Positions 24,843-33,041 of a DNA stretch of 33,206 nt are shown piece after piece; within the stretch, counting starts at the first letter, position 1, and each line of letters opens with the position of its first letter. The notes beneath the pieces were generated by a model. The model made no database searches. It was not told where the DNA came from and worked only from the letters and a program-made list of their open reading frames with translations. The stretch is from assembly GCA_934621505.1 (NCBI GenBank), contig CAKTUU010000025.1:1-33206 (forward strand). Reading direction: 5' to 3'. This DNA comes from an uncultured Clostridia bacterium. Its GTDB lineage: Bacteria; Bacillota; Clostridia; Christensenellales; Aristaeellaceae. The translations under genes and the position numbers were made by a program.

Positions 24843-26723
24843 TTACAAAATCTGAATATCCTTCGCGCAGCCCAGGAAAGCCAGGGCTTCCGCTGCCTGT
24901 TCTTTTGTCAGCTTCCGCTTTTCGGCGCTGACAAGCCACAGGCTTTCGCCATCCACCAGAGCCGTTGCCACAACATAGCCCTCAAACCATTCCAGAGGGC
25001 GGGTTACATCCAGCACGCAGGCGTTTTGCCATTCGTTCCGCCGGGCCAGCACCTCCTGCACATAGCCGCAGTTCAGCCGGTAGGGTTCCGCCCGTCCCGG
25101 CTCCTGCTGTCCCGCTTTATGCTCCACCGTAACGGTAACTTTGGTGCCCAGCGGCGTACATACCACCGGCTGTTCCTCGGCGGTTTCGCCATAATCCAGC
25201 CCCAGATAACCGCACAGGTCTGTGACCAAAACGCCCCGCTGACCAACAGCCTTTTCCGCTTCCATTCCCGCCAGGCCATGCAGGGCGCAGCCTGTTTGCA
25301 GCAGGGCAAGGCGGTCCATCTGGTAAGCGCCTGCCGCGCAGCCCGCCATCAGTGCGGCCAGAACGCCGGTCAGGGCGTCGCCGCTGCCGCCCTTGGCCAT
25401 GGCGGGGGTTCCGTAGGGATTCAGCGCCATTTCTTCCCCGTCGCAAAGCACGCTGCATGTGCCCTTCAGCACAATGGCAGAGCCATATTTTTGATTTAGC
25501 GCCCTTGCGGCGGCAGGCGCGTCCGCCACAACTTGCTCCGTGCGGCAGCCCAGCAGCCGGGCAGCCTCCGCCGGATGGGGCGTTAGTACGGCATTGGGCA
25601 AAGCCACCGGCCCTTCCAGAGCCGCCAGCAGGTTCAACGCATCCGCGTCTATCATAGCGGGTTTGGGATGATCTTGCAGCCAGTCAAGCAGCTTTTCCAG
25701 CAGACAGGCTGTTTCTTCCGACTGACCCAGCCCGCAGCCCAGCGCCACCGTATCCGCCCGGCTTATGGCCGCCTCCAGCAGCGGCCAGGCCTCCCGTGCC
25801 CCCTTCGGCAGTGGAACGCAGGTTGCGCAGGGGCACAGGGTTTGCAAAACCGTCCATATGCTTTCCGGGCAGGCAATGGTCACAAGGCCCGCCCCGGCGC
25901 GCAGCGCCGCCGCAGCGCTGATGGCCGCGGCTCCGGCCATGCCCTTGCTGCCCGCCCAAATTACCACCCGGCCATAGCTGCCCTTGTGGCTGTTTCTACG
26001 GCGCGGGGGCAGAAGCGCTGGCAGGTCGCAGCGCTGAAGCACACGCATCCCCGGCGCGTCGTCCAGCGCCGCCGCCTCGGGAACATTCAGGCCAATATCC
26101 GCTACCGTGATTTTCCCGGCGTAATCCGGGCCTTCCTTTAAATAAAGACCGGGCTTGGGCCGGTGAAAGGTGACCGTTTCGTCTGCGTGAACCGCCATGC
26201 CCAGCGCATCGCCGGTTTCGCCGTTTATCCCGGAGGGAATATCCACCGCCACCACAGGCGCGTTTGCGGCGTTCATCCAGCGGCAGGCTTCCAGCGCCAG
26301 CCCATCCAGCGGACGGCTCAGCCCCGTGCCAAACAGCGCGTCAATGATGCAGGTCGGCTTTTCCCCCGCCACGGGCAACGCCTCCTGAACGCGGCGCAAA
26401 ATCACCCTTGGCTGCCGCGACAGCGCGTCGGTCAGCAGTTCCAGCTCCCGCTGGGCATCCGTGGAAAGCTGGCCCGGCATCACCCAGCACTCGCCGTGAA
26501 AGCCCTCGTCCATCTGAAGCAGCAGCCGCATGGCCGCCAACCCGTCGCCGCCGTTGTTGCCCGTTCCGCACAGGCACAGCACATAGCTCGTATCACGTCG
26601 CATGACCGCGCGGGCCACATGGGCGGCGGCGGTATGCATCAGCGCCTCGCCGGTAATGGAGGTCTGGTCCATAACCCGGTTTTCCACCCGCTTCATTTCT
26701 CTGGGACTGATGGTTCTGTACAA
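24843..26723 (-). CDS. nnr: Bifunctional NAD(P)H-hydrate repair enzyme Nnr with an extra C-terminal domain
   Basis: 626 aa. Residues 1-215 are the YjeF_N epimerase (CGTGNNGGDGLAAMRLL, DALFGTGLSRPL, VDIPSGING), and about 220-500 the ADP-dependent dehydratase of the ribokinase-like fold (RRNSHKGSYGRVVIWAGSKG, LTPHPAEAARLLG, AKGGSGDALTGVLAAL). It repairs damaged NADH and NADPH hydrates. About 115 further residues (511-626) are not part of normal Nnr; LGTKVTVTVEH, NCGYVQEVL and FEGYVVATALV resemble the clostridial inorganic pyrophosphatase pattern, with the acidic metal ligands lost. The start is TTG at 26723 with GGGAGG 8 nt upstream. It lies 18 nt after acpS, its common neighbour. Confidence 0.93.
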   Translation of the reverse strand: MYRTISPREMKRVENRVMDQTSITGEALMHTAAAHVARAVMRRDTSYVLCLCGTGNNGGDGLAAMRLLLQMDEGFHGECWVMPGQLSTDAQRELELLTDALSRQPRVILRRVQEALPVAGEKPTCIIDALFGTGLSRPLDGLALEACRWMNAANAPVVAVDIPSGINGETGDALGMAVHADETVTFHRPKPGLYLKEGPDYAGKITVADIGLNVPEAAALDDAPGMRVLQRCDLPALLPPRRRNSHKGSYGRVVIWAGSKGMAGAAAISAAAALRAGAGLVTIACPESIWTVLQTLCPCATCVPLPKGAREAWPLLEAAISRADTVALGCGLGQSEETACLLEKLLDWLQDHPKPAMIDADALNLLAALEGPVALPNAVLTPHPAEAARLLGCRTEQVVADAPAAARALNQKYGSAIVLKGTCSVLCDGEEMALNPYGTPAMAKGGSGDALTGVLAALMAGCAAGAYQMDRLALLQTGCALHGLAGMEAEKAVGQRGVLVTDLCGYLGLDYGETAEEQPVVCTPLGTKVTVTVEHKAGQQEPGRAEPYRLNCGYVQEVLARRNEWQNACVLDVTRPLEWFEGYVVATALVDGESLWLVSAEKRKLTKEQAAEALAFLGCAKDIQIL

Positions 26724-26741
26724 AATGTTTTCCTCCCTGGG

Positions 26742-27113
26742 TTAGTCCAGCACGCACACGGCGGCGGCCATGCCGTCCTCGTGAGACAGGCTCAAAAACG
26801 CTTCCCGCACGCCCCGCTGTTCCATCAGCGCTTTGGCCGCGCCCGTCAGCTGATAATAGGGCGCGCCATCCGGACCGTGACAAACGCTGATTTCGTCCAG
26901 TGCAATGCCCTGACCGATTCCCTTACCCATCGCCTTTAAAAATGCCTCTTTGGCCGCAAACATGGCCGCGGCGCTCTGGCCCGCCATTTGACCCCTGCCG
27001 CGCAGGTAGCCCTGTTCCTGGGGCGTATAATAGCGGCTTAGAAAAGCGGGGCTCTGTGCCAGCGCCTTTTCAATTCGGGCAATCTGGCACAGATCAATGC
27101 CTACTCCCTTCAT
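26742..27113 (-). CDS. acpS: Holo-[acyl-carrier-protein] synthase (AcpS)
   Basis: 123 aa, the usual length. It transfers phosphopantetheine from CoA to acyl carrier protein for fatty acid synthesis. Motifs: GVGIDLCQIARIEKA at the start, RYYTPQEQGYL, the metal-binding FAAKEAFLKAMGKGI, and the end FLSLSHEDGMAAAVCVL. ATG overlaps the stop of the upstream peptidase gene as ATGA. Confidence 0.96.
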   Translation of the reverse strand: MKGVGIDLCQIARIEKALAQSPAFLSRYYTPQEQGYLRGRGQMAGQSAAAMFAAKEAFLKAMGKGIGQGIALDEISVCHGPDGAPYYQLTGAAKALMEQRGVREAFLSLSHEDGMAAAVCVLD

Positions 27114-28078
27114 GCCTGGTTGGCCGCCGCGATGGCGTTATTAACGGCGCGGGCCATAACCTCCGCGGCGGCGGCGCACAGCTGAATCTGGTTCACATCC
27201 GCGTCCACCCGGCCGGTAGCCATGGCAAACAGGGTGTCGCCGTCCATTTGGGTATGCACCGGACGAATGGCCCGGGCCAGCCCGTCATGGGCGCAGGTGG
27301 CCAGGCGTTTGGCCTGGGCCTTTGTCAGCGGCGCATCCGTTGCCACCACGCCGATGGTGGTGTTTTTGCCGCCGGTGGTATGGGGAATGCGGGGCGCGTT
27401 ACTTCCGGGAGCCGCGCCATACAGCAGGCTTTCCGCCAGCACAGGCGTTCCGTCCGGCAGGCTTCCATAGCCCATGGGCTTGCCGGTGCGAATGTCGTAC
27501 ACATCGCCGCAGGCGTTCACCACCACAATCGCGCCCACGGTAACGCCGCAGGCCAGACGAATGCTGGCGGTACCCACGCCGCCCTGCATGGGAACCGTTC
27601 CCGGAGCCAGCTTGCCGACGGTCGCTCCCGTGCCCGCGCCATATCTTCCCTGCTTGACTTCCTTACTGGCCGCCAGGCAGGCCTCCGTTCCCATTTGAGC
27701 GTCCGGCCGCACATACGCGTCGCCCACCGTCAGGTCAAAAATCACCGCCGCCGGCACAATGGGGATATGGCAAACGCCCATATCCACGCCCACCTGATGC
27801 TCCTCCAAAAAGCGCATAACGCCGTCTGCGGCCGCCAGACCAAAAGCGCTGCCGCCGCACAGGGCCACGGCGTTGGCTTTTTCCACCGTATTTTCCGGGC
27901 TGCACAAATCCGTCTCCCGGGTGCCCGGAGCCGCGCCGCGCACATCCGCGCCAATCGTCGCTCCGTCATGTCCCGCCAATACCACCGTTACGCCGGTGCG
28001 GGCAGCGGCGTTCTGGCTTTGCCCCACACGAATGCCATGCACATCGGTAATGCTTCCCTCAAACAACGGATTTTTCAT
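27110..28078 (-). CDS. P1 (S58/DmpA-NylC) family self-processing aminopeptidase or amidase
   Basis: 322 aa. It matches the DmpA/BapA/NylC Ntn-hydrolase family: ITDVHGIRVGQ start, CGGSAFGLAAADGVMRFLEE, and the processing site GGKNTTIGVVATDAPL, where autocleavage between Asn239 and Thr240 would expose Thr as the catalytic nucleophile. NylC also uses Asn-Thr, while DmpA uses Gly-Ser. No signal peptide, so cytoplasmic. Substrates in this family range from N-terminal residues to beta-peptides and nylon oligomers; the natural one here is unknown. It starts 15 nt after birA with AAAGGAG upstream. Confidence 0.92.
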   Translation of the reverse strand: MKNPLFEGSITDVHGIRVGQSQNAAARTGVTVVLAGHDGATIGADVRGAAPGTRETDLCSPENTVEKANAVALCGGSAFGLAAADGVMRFLEEHQVGVDMGVCHIPIVPAAVIFDLTVGDAYVRPDAQMGTEACLAASKEVKQGRYGAGTGATVGKLAPGTVPMQGGVGTASIRLACGVTVGAIVVVNACGDVYDIRTGKPMGYGSLPDGTPVLAESLLYGAAPGSNAPRIPHTTGGKNTTIGVVATDAPLTKAQAKRLATCAHDGLARAIRPVHTQMDGDTLFAMATGRVDADVNQIQLCAAAAEVMARAVNNAIAAANQA

Positions 28079-28093
28079 TTTTGCCTTCTCCTT

Positions 28094-29089
28094 TCAGCAA
28101 TAGCCCATCATTCCGCGCACCGATACATCGCCGCACAGTACGCGCCGCAGTTCCCCTGCTTGATCCTCCACCAGCAAAGCGCCGGTGTTGTCTATGCTTT
28201 GCGCCATGCCCACAAAGTCGATATTTGCGCCCATCACATGCACCTGCTGCCCAAGGGTTACCGACCTGGCCAGATACTCCTGACAGATTCCGTCAAAGCC
28301 GTTTTCCTGCAAAGCGTCCACCGCGTCCTCCATATGGCGCAGGTAGGCGCACAGCAGCTTGCGGCGGCAGACGGGACGCGCCGTGGGGTCCTGCCTGCGC
28401 AGCTCTATCAGCAGGGATGTGGCCTTTTCCGCCAATTCCTGTGGGAACTCCGTCTGGTTCACATTGACGCCCACTCCGGGAATGACATAGGTAATTCCGT
28501 CCATATCCGCGGACAGCTCGCTGAGGATTCCCACGCACTTGCGCTTGCCAATCACCACATCGTTGGGCCATTTAATGCCGGGGGTCAGGCCCGGGCATAC
28601 CTGCTGAATGGCCTGGGCCGTAGCCACTGCCGCCGCCAGGGTGCAAAGCTGGGCCTGCTCGATGGACAGGCTGGGACGCAGCACCAGCGACTGGGTCAGG
28701 GCCGTGCCCATGGGGGTTTCCCAGGCGCGCTGCAACCGGCCCCGTCCGGCGGTTTGATGATTGCAGATCACCAGCGTGCCATGGGGCGCGCCATCTCTGG
28801 CCAGTTCCTTGGCGGTGGTATTGGTGGATTCCATCGCCGGGGCATACTCAATCCGGCTTTGAGCGGCCCAGCGGGTGCCCGCCTCTTTTTCAATATAGCC
28901 GGGCAGCAGGCTGTCCTCTGCCATATCCAGCCGATAGCCCAGCTTGCCGCAGGCGGTAATCTGGTATCCCTCCTGCCGCAGCTTTTCCATACGTTTCCAA
29001 ACCGCGCCACGGGTCATTCCCAGACGCTGGCACAGCACCTCGCCGGATACCGGCTGGGTATCCGACAGCATGGCAAGCAGCGAATCCAT
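28094..29089 (-). CDS. birA: Biotin-[acetyl-CoA-carboxylase] ligase / biotin repressor BirA
   Basis: 331 aa bifunctional protein. Residues 1-60 form a winged-helix DNA-binding domain (VSGEVLCQRLGMTRGAVWKRMEKL). The catalytic domain has the biotinyl-AMP loop GRGR at 115-118 and KWPNDV at 173-178, then the C-terminal SH3-like domain. It attaches biotin to carboxylases and may repress biotin genes; no biotin gene is near. ATG lies 3 nt after queH, and AGGAAG at the queH end is its ribosome site. Confidence 0.96.
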   Translation of the reverse strand: MDSLLAMLSDTQPVSGEVLCQRLGMTRGAVWKRMEKLRQEGYQITACGKLGYRLDMAEDSLLPGYIEKEAGTRWAAQSRIEYAPAMESTNTTAKELARDGAPHGTLVICNHQTAGRGRLQRAWETPMGTALTQSLVLRPSLSIEQAQLCTLAAAVATAQAIQQVCPGLTPGIKWPNDVVIGKRKCVGILSELSADMDGITYVIPGVGVNVNQTEFPQELAEKATSLLIELRRQDPTARPVCRRKLLCAYLRHMEDAVDALQENGFDGICQEYLARSVTLGQQVHVMGANIDFVGMAQSIDNTGALLVEDQAGELRRVLCGDVSVRGMMGYC

Positions 29090-29092
29090 TTC

Positions 29093-29647
29093 TTACACTT
29101 CCTTTTTCACGGGCTTTTTTCGCTTTTGATAGCGTTCCTCCTCGCTGAATACGCAGCCGCAATACTTTTGCATATACAGCCCCAGCTCCCGCGCCTTTTC
29201 CTGACCCTGCCGGAAATACGGCCGGAAATCCCGGTACAAAAAGTCCACGCCGTATTTCTCGCCCGCCTGCCTGGCGGTCTGCTTCAACATTTCATGGTTC
29301 TGGTAGGGGCTGATGAACAAGGTGGAGGTAAACGCGTCAAAGCCGTTTTCGGCCGCGTACCTTGCGGCGGCCTCCATACGCATTTGGTAGCACTTGACGC
29401 AGCGGCCGTCTATGTCCTGCGCCACGGCCTGCACAAAAGGCCGCAGGCCGTAACTGCCATGCACCACCAGCTCCAGCCCGATTTGCGCGGCGTATTCCAC
29501 CAGCGTGTTTTTGCGGCTTCGGTATTCCGTATAAGGGTGAATGTTGGGGTTATCCCAAAAGCCCACCGGCTCGATGTCCTCGCCCCGCAGGGTTTCAATA
29601 CACATAATGGAGCAGGGGGCGCAGCAGATATGCAGCAGTAATTTCAT
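29093..29647 (-). CDS. queH: Epoxyqueuosine reductase QueH
   Basis: 184 aa, last step of queuosine tRNA modification, converting epoxyqueuosine to queuosine. The QueH cysteine set is present: C8/C9/C12 (HICCAPCS), C83/C86 (CVKCYQMR) and C163/C165 (CGC), ligands of an iron-sulfur cluster and a second metal. Other blocks: FWDNPNIHPYTEY and FTSTLFISPYQNHE. ATG at 29647 has GAGGTGG upstream; it is the first gene of the operon, about 20 nt after the promoter. QueH replaces the cobalamin-dependent QueG in many bacteria. Confidence 0.96.
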   Translation of the reverse strand: MKLLLHICCAPCSIMCIETLRGEDIEPVGFWDNPNIHPYTEYRSRKNTLVEYAAQIGLELVVHGSYGLRPFVQAVAQDIDGRCVKCYQMRMEAAARYAAENGFDAFTSTLFISPYQNHEMLKQTARQAGEKYGVDFLYRDFRPYFRQGQEKARELGLYMQKYCGCVFSEEERYQKRKKPVKKEV

Positions 29648-29669
29648 GTTGTTTCCACCTCGCGTCCTT

Positions 29670-29698
29670 ATTGTAGCACGGCTTGAAACGGCATACAA
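29670..29698 (-). promoter_or_regulatory. Promoter of the queH-birA-acpS-nnr operon
   Basis: TTGTAT (29693-29698), 17 nt, TGC-TACAAT (29670-29675), with an extended -10 TG, on the minus strand. The leader is only about 17 nt. No tandem motif for queuosine or biotin control was seen, so constitutive expression is likely. Confidence 0.7.
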
Positions 29699-29837
29699 GG
29701 GCCGTTCCCAAAACCGGTAAAAAGTGTTATACTGCAAAAAGAGAGTAAATTGCAAAAAGCGGTTTCATTCTCCGGAGCAAATGGGTATGCTATCATTATG
29801 GAAGGAATCCCGCGATTCCGAAAGGAGGATTTAGCCT

Positions 29838-30380
29838 ATGAAGGATTTAAAAGGCACGAAAACAGAGGCCAATTTGATGACCGCTTTCGCCGGTGAAAGC
29901 CAGGCCCGCAACAAGTACACCTATTACGCGTCCAAGGCCCGCAAGGACGGCTATGTGCAAATTGCCAACCTGTTTGAGGAAACCGCCGCCAACGAAAAGG
30001 AGCACGCCAAGATCTGGTTCAAGCTGCTGCACGGCGGCGAAATTCCTACCACCGCGGAAAACCTGCTGGACGCCGCCAACGGCGAAAACTACGAATGGAC
30101 GGACATGTACGCCACCATGGCCAGGGAAGCCCGGGAGGAAGGCTTTCACGACATCGCCTTCCTGTTTGAAAAAGTGGGCGAAATTGAAAAGACCCATGAG
30201 GAGCGCTACCGCAAGCTGCTGAGCAACGTGCAGGACGGCGTGGTCTTTAGCCGGGACGGCGATATGATTTGGGAATGCTCCAACTGCGGCCACATCGTCA
30301 TCGGCCCCAAGGCTCCGGCGGTTTGCCCCGTCTGCAAGCATCCGCAGGCCTATTTCCAGATTAAGGCCCAAAATTACTGA
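29838..30380 (+). CDS. rbr: Rubrerythrin
   Basis: 180 aa cytosolic peroxidase of anaerobes. The N-terminal ferritin-like four-helix domain carries diiron ligands (Glu20, EKEH at 53-56, AREAREEG, EKVGEIEKTHEERY). The C-terminal rubredoxin domain has C147/C150 and C163/C166 (CSNCG, CPVCKHPQAYF). It reduces hydrogen peroxide with electrons from rubredoxin or NADH-linked donors. ATG has AAAGGAGG upstream. The promoter is not clear (TATGCT or TATCAT near 29785-29796), and no PerR box was found. It is divergent from queH. Confidence 0.97.
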   Translation: MKDLKGTKTEANLMTAFAGESQARNKYTYYASKARKDGYVQIANLFEETAANEKEHAKIWFKLLHGGEIPTTAENLLDAANGENYEWTDMYATMAREAREEGFHDIAFLFEKVGEIEKTHEERYRKLLSNVQDGVVFSRDGDMIWECSNCGHIVIGPKAPAVCPVCKHPQAYFQIKAQNY

Positions 30381-30403
30381 TCTGGCGCAAGCCATGCTGA
30401 TTT

Positions 30404-30432
30404 GGCGGCTATCCATTCGGGCAGCCGCCTTT
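30404..30432 (+). terminator. Terminator of rubrerythrin, shared with tetR end
   Basis: A stem GGCGGCT/AGCCGCC with a 12-nt loop, followed by TTT. The plus-strand T-run is short. It also lies just after the tetR stop on the minus strand (where AAATC follows), so it serves mainly rubrerythrin. Confidence 0.6.
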
Positions 30433-30433
30433 G

Positions 30434-31006
30434 CTATACCTGCTGGTCGTACAGCAGCCGCAGCGCCTGGTATTCCTCGGTAAGCAGATGGCTGCACCGG
30501 TCCTCCAGATACGGCAGATAGCCGCTGGCAATCATGGCCGCCAGGCCCTGAATATACACAAACATATGTCCATGAAAGGCCTTTGCCATGTCCAGGGAAT
30601 AGCCTGTGGCCTGCATAATGGCCGCGTATTCCGCATCGCTCGCCTGGGACAGGGATGGGTCCTCCCCCTGTTCCTTTTCGCCGTTGCGGTTGCGCAAAAG
30701 CAGCAGCTTATACAATTCCCGTTCCTCATTGGCAAAGCGCAGCAGCGCCATGCCGGCGGCCTTGTAAGGCGGCATATCTTTGGGCTGCGTTCCGGTTACC
30801 GTTTGGGTGAAAATCCGCACAGCCTGATCGTACACGGCGGCGCGCAGCGCCTCCATATTGGGCATAACGCTGTACAGCGGCTGGGTGGAGCAGCCCAGCT
30901 GCGCGGCGATGGACCGCGCGTTCAGCGCCTGCATTCCGCCCCGGCGGACCACCTGCACAGCGGCGTCCACCACGGCTTCCCGAGTATACCTGACACGCGG
31001 GGGCAC
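30434..31006 (-). CDS. TetR-family transcriptional regulator
   Basis: 190 aa. N-terminal helix-turn-helix (about 8-55): TREAVVDAAVQVVRRGGMQALNARSIAAQLGCSTQPLYSVMPNMEAL. The C-terminal ligand domain (60-190) resembles the WHG/TetR_C type (HGHMFVYIQGLAAMIAS). GTG start with AAGGAGG 7 nt upstream. No transporter or enzyme gene neighbours it except the unrelated polymerase pair, so its target besides its own promoter is unknown. Confidence 0.93.
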   Translation of the reverse strand: MPPRVRYTREAVVDAAVQVVRRGGMQALNARSIAAQLGCSTQPLYSVMPNMEALRAAVYDQAVRIFTQTVTGTQPKDMPPYKAAGMALLRFANEERELYKLLLLRNRNGEKEQGEDPSLSQASDAEYAAIMQATGYSLDMAKAFHGHMFVYIQGLAAMIASGYLPYLEDRCSHLLTEEYQALRLLYDQQV

Positions 31007-31020
31007 AACGTTCCCTCCTT

Positions 31021-31030
31021 GTTATATAAC
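31021..31030. promoter_or_regulatory. Possible TetR operator, perfect 10-bp palindrome
   Basis: GTTATATAAC lies between the tetR promoter and its ribosome binding site, a place where binding blocks transcription. A looser match (TATATAC) lies nearby at 31042-31048. Autoregulation is inferred. Confidence 0.45.
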
Positions 31031-31039
31031 ATCCGTATC

Positions 31040-31068
31040 ACTATATACCAGCAAAGTCAAAATGGCAA
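31040..31068 (-). promoter_or_regulatory. Promoter of the tetR gene
   Basis: TTGCCA (31063-31068), 17 nt, TATAGT (31040-31045) on the minus strand. It is in the 86-nt gap after the YolD-like gene. Confidence 0.65.
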
Positions 31069-31091
31069 GAGCCGCCGCGCTTTTCCAATCG

Positions 31092-31502
31092 TTACGGAGC
31101 GTCCGCATCAAAAAGGCTTCCTTCCAGCGCGGATATCCGGTCCATGGGAATTTTTCCCCCATCTCTCATCCAAACCAGCCGCCGGTACTCATCCAGCTTT
31201 TGAACCATCCCGTCAACCGTTTGATAGGTACCGCCGCTTTTTCGATCGTCCGGCTGAAAATAGGTAATCCGGACAAAGGCGGGCAGCCGCTCCTTCAAAA
31301 GCAGCAGCCGCCGGTTGATTTCCGCCTTTTGCTCATCGCTCAGGTCTTTTTGCGGCTGCGTCAGCCGTTCCGCCTCCCGAATGGCGGCCTCGTAGCCGGT
31401 CAGGGCGGCAAAGGGCGCAAATTGAGCCGCCCGGTCCACGCGCGCCATGGGCTTGGGGGCCGCGGGACGCTGCCTGTGCAAAAGATCGTCATAGGCCGTC
31501 AC
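31092..31502 (-). CDS. YolD-like protein
   Basis: 136 aa. The blocks DRAAQFAPFAALTGYEAAIREAERLT, LLLLKERLPAFVRITYFQPDD and DEYRRLVWMRDGGKIPMDRI match the YolD-like family that accompanies SOS-induced Y-family polymerases in Gram-positive bacteria. It may assist or regulate the polymerase; the mechanism is not established. The GTG start overlaps the polymerase stop by 4 nt (GTGA), so translation is coupled and LexA would control both. Confidence 0.82.
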   Translation of the reverse strand: MTAYDDLLHRQRPAAPKPMARVDRAAQFAPFAALTGYEAAIREAERLTQPQKDLSDEQKAEINRRLLLLKERLPAFVRITYFQPDDRKSGGTYQTVDGMVQKLDEYRRLVWMRDGGKIPMDRISALEGSLFDADAP

Positions 31503-32995
31503 GCCTTATGCCCCCCAATCTGCCGGTTTCGCTCCATAGCGGTCGCCCCCTCCTGCAAATTCATGCCACGCAGCAGGGCGTTTTTGCCATATTTCCGGCG
31601 AATGGCCAGTCCGGCCTCCTGTAACCTTCGCTCCCGTTCCCGCTGCGCCTGCAAGGCCTGCCGCTGTTTTTCCAAGGCGGCGTAATCCGTAAAAAAATCC
31701 AGCTGCTGGCACGCAGGGGCACAGTCAAGGCTGGCTTCATCCATCACACGGCCCGCTACCACATAGATGCGCCGAACCATCAGCCGGGGATTCACCAGCC
31801 GGTTGAACAAACCGGCCGCCGCCTGCATGATTTCCCTGGACGAATTGGTAGGCGGGTCCAGCTTGCAGTTGCCATGAGCATGCTTTGGAATTTGCCGTCC
31901 ATAAGCGTCCGTCACCACCGGGCCACGGTACTTTGCGTCCGCCAGGTCATATCCCACCGTCAGGACAAGCTGGTCGGTCACCTGCTTGCGGGCCAACAAG
32001 TCCATCGCCAGGGCGTCGGCCATCTCCCGGGCCGCCAGCCTGGCCTTTTCAAAAGGATAGGGACATTGCAGTACCTGTCCGGACCCGCTGCTGCTGACCT
32101 CTGGCCGGTAGGCCTTAATATCCGCCATGGTGCAGCTTTCCCAGCCCCAGGCGTGGTCGATCAGCAATTCCGCATTGATCCCAAACATTTTGTACAGCAA
32201 CGCCGCCTGGTAAAAATCCGTGCTTTGCCCCACAGAGCAGCGGGCGATATCCCCCATGGTATACAGGCCTACCGCCGCAAGGCGGCTGGCGTATCCGCGT
32301 CCCACCCGCCAAAAATCCGTCAAAGGCCTGTGATTCCACAGGGTTTGCCGGTAGGTCAGCTCGTCCAGCTGGGCAATGCGCACGCCGTTTGCGTCCGGCT
32401 GGATATGCTTGGCCTCAATGTCCATGGCCACCTTGCACAGATACAAATTGGAGCCAATGCCCGCCGTGGCCGTAATGCCGGTGGCATGCAGCACATCCAG
32501 AATCATGCGCATGGCCAGTTCCCGGCCGGTGAGGCCATAGGTACGCAAATACTGGGTAGCGTCAATCAGCACCTCGTCGATGGAATAAACATGGATATCC
32601 TCCGGGGCGATGTAGCGCAAATAGATTTGATAAATCAGCGTGCTGACCTGAATGTACCGGGCCATTTGGGGCATGGCCACCACATAGTCCAGCCGCAGCG
32701 CCGGATTCTGCCGCAGTTCCCCTTCGTTGCAGGAGGAGCCTTCAAAGGCGTGGCCATGCCCGGCTCTAAGCCGGTTGATTGCCCGCGCCTTTTCCACCAC
32801 CTCAAACAGGCGGGCTCTGCCGGGAATGCCATAAGCCTTCAGCGCCGGCGACACAGCCAGGCAGATGGTCTTTTCCGTGCGGCTTTTATCCGCCACCACC
32901 AGATGGGTGGTCATGGGGTCCAGTCCCCGATCCACGCATTCCACGGATGCGTAAAAGGATTTCAGGTCGATGGCAATGTAGACCCGTTCCTCCAT
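31499..32995 (-). CDS. Y-family DNA polymerase (UvrX/UmuC-like)
   Basis: 498 aa translesion polymerase. The first metal motif AIDLKSFYASVEC (Asp10), the second YSIDEVLID with SIDE at 138-141, a thumb with GIGSNLYLCKVAMDIEAKH, the little finger domain (GSGQVLQCPYPFEKARL onward) and a C-terminal charged helix (RQALQAQRERERRLQEAG) ending with EGATAMERNRQIGGHKA, a tail typical of the clostridial UvrX-like branch. It copies damaged DNA at low fidelity. The ATG at 32995 starts the polymerase domain; a 40-residue upstream extension crosses the promoter and was rejected. A LexA box precedes it. Confidence 0.95.
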   Translation of the reverse strand: MEERVYIAIDLKSFYASVECVDRGLDPMTTHLVVADKSRTEKTICLAVSPALKAYGIPGRARLFEVVEKARAINRLRAGHGHAFEGSSCNEGELRQNPALRLDYVVAMPQMARYIQVSTLIYQIYLRYIAPEDIHVYSIDEVLIDATQYLRTYGLTGRELAMRMILDVLHATGITATAGIGSNLYLCKVAMDIEAKHIQPDANGVRIAQLDELTYRQTLWNHRPLTDFWRVGRGYASRLAAVGLYTMGDIARCSVGQSTDFYQAALLYKMFGINAELLIDHAWGWESCTMADIKAYRPEVSSSGSGQVLQCPYPFEKARLAAREMADALAMDLLARKQVTDQLVLTVGYDLADAKYRGPVVTDAYGRQIPKHAHGNCKLDPPTNSSREIMQAAAGLFNRLVNPRLMVRRIYVVAGRVMDEASLDCAPACQQLDFFTDYAALEKQRQALQAQRERERRLQEAGLAIRRKYGKNALLRGMNLQEGATAMERNRQIGGHKA

Positions 32996-33023
32996 CCTGA
33001 CCCACCGTCCTTGCAATAAAATA

Positions 33024-33035
33024 GAACATTTGTTC
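33024..33035. promoter_or_regulatory. LexA (SOS) box
   Basis: GAACAAATGTTC on the minus strand, a perfect GAAC-N4-GTTC dyad like the Gram-positive LexA consensus. It lies 6 bp after the -10 element of the polymerase promoter, over the transcription start. It predicts damage induction of the polymerase and the YolD-like gene. Confidence 0.85.
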
Positions 33036-33041
33036 TCGTTT

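Noticed and set aside
26900..29641. Very long plus-strand open frame (over 900 codons) opposite the birA-acpS region
   Set aside because: It is the antisense shadow of five well-identified minus-strand genes; its translation is rich in His, Arg and Gln with no domain, as expected from GC-rich codon shadows.
29760..29837. PerR box upstream of rubrerythrin
   Set aside because: No TTATAAT-N-ATTATAA-like dyad; only a short CTCCGGAG palindrome that is too weak to call.
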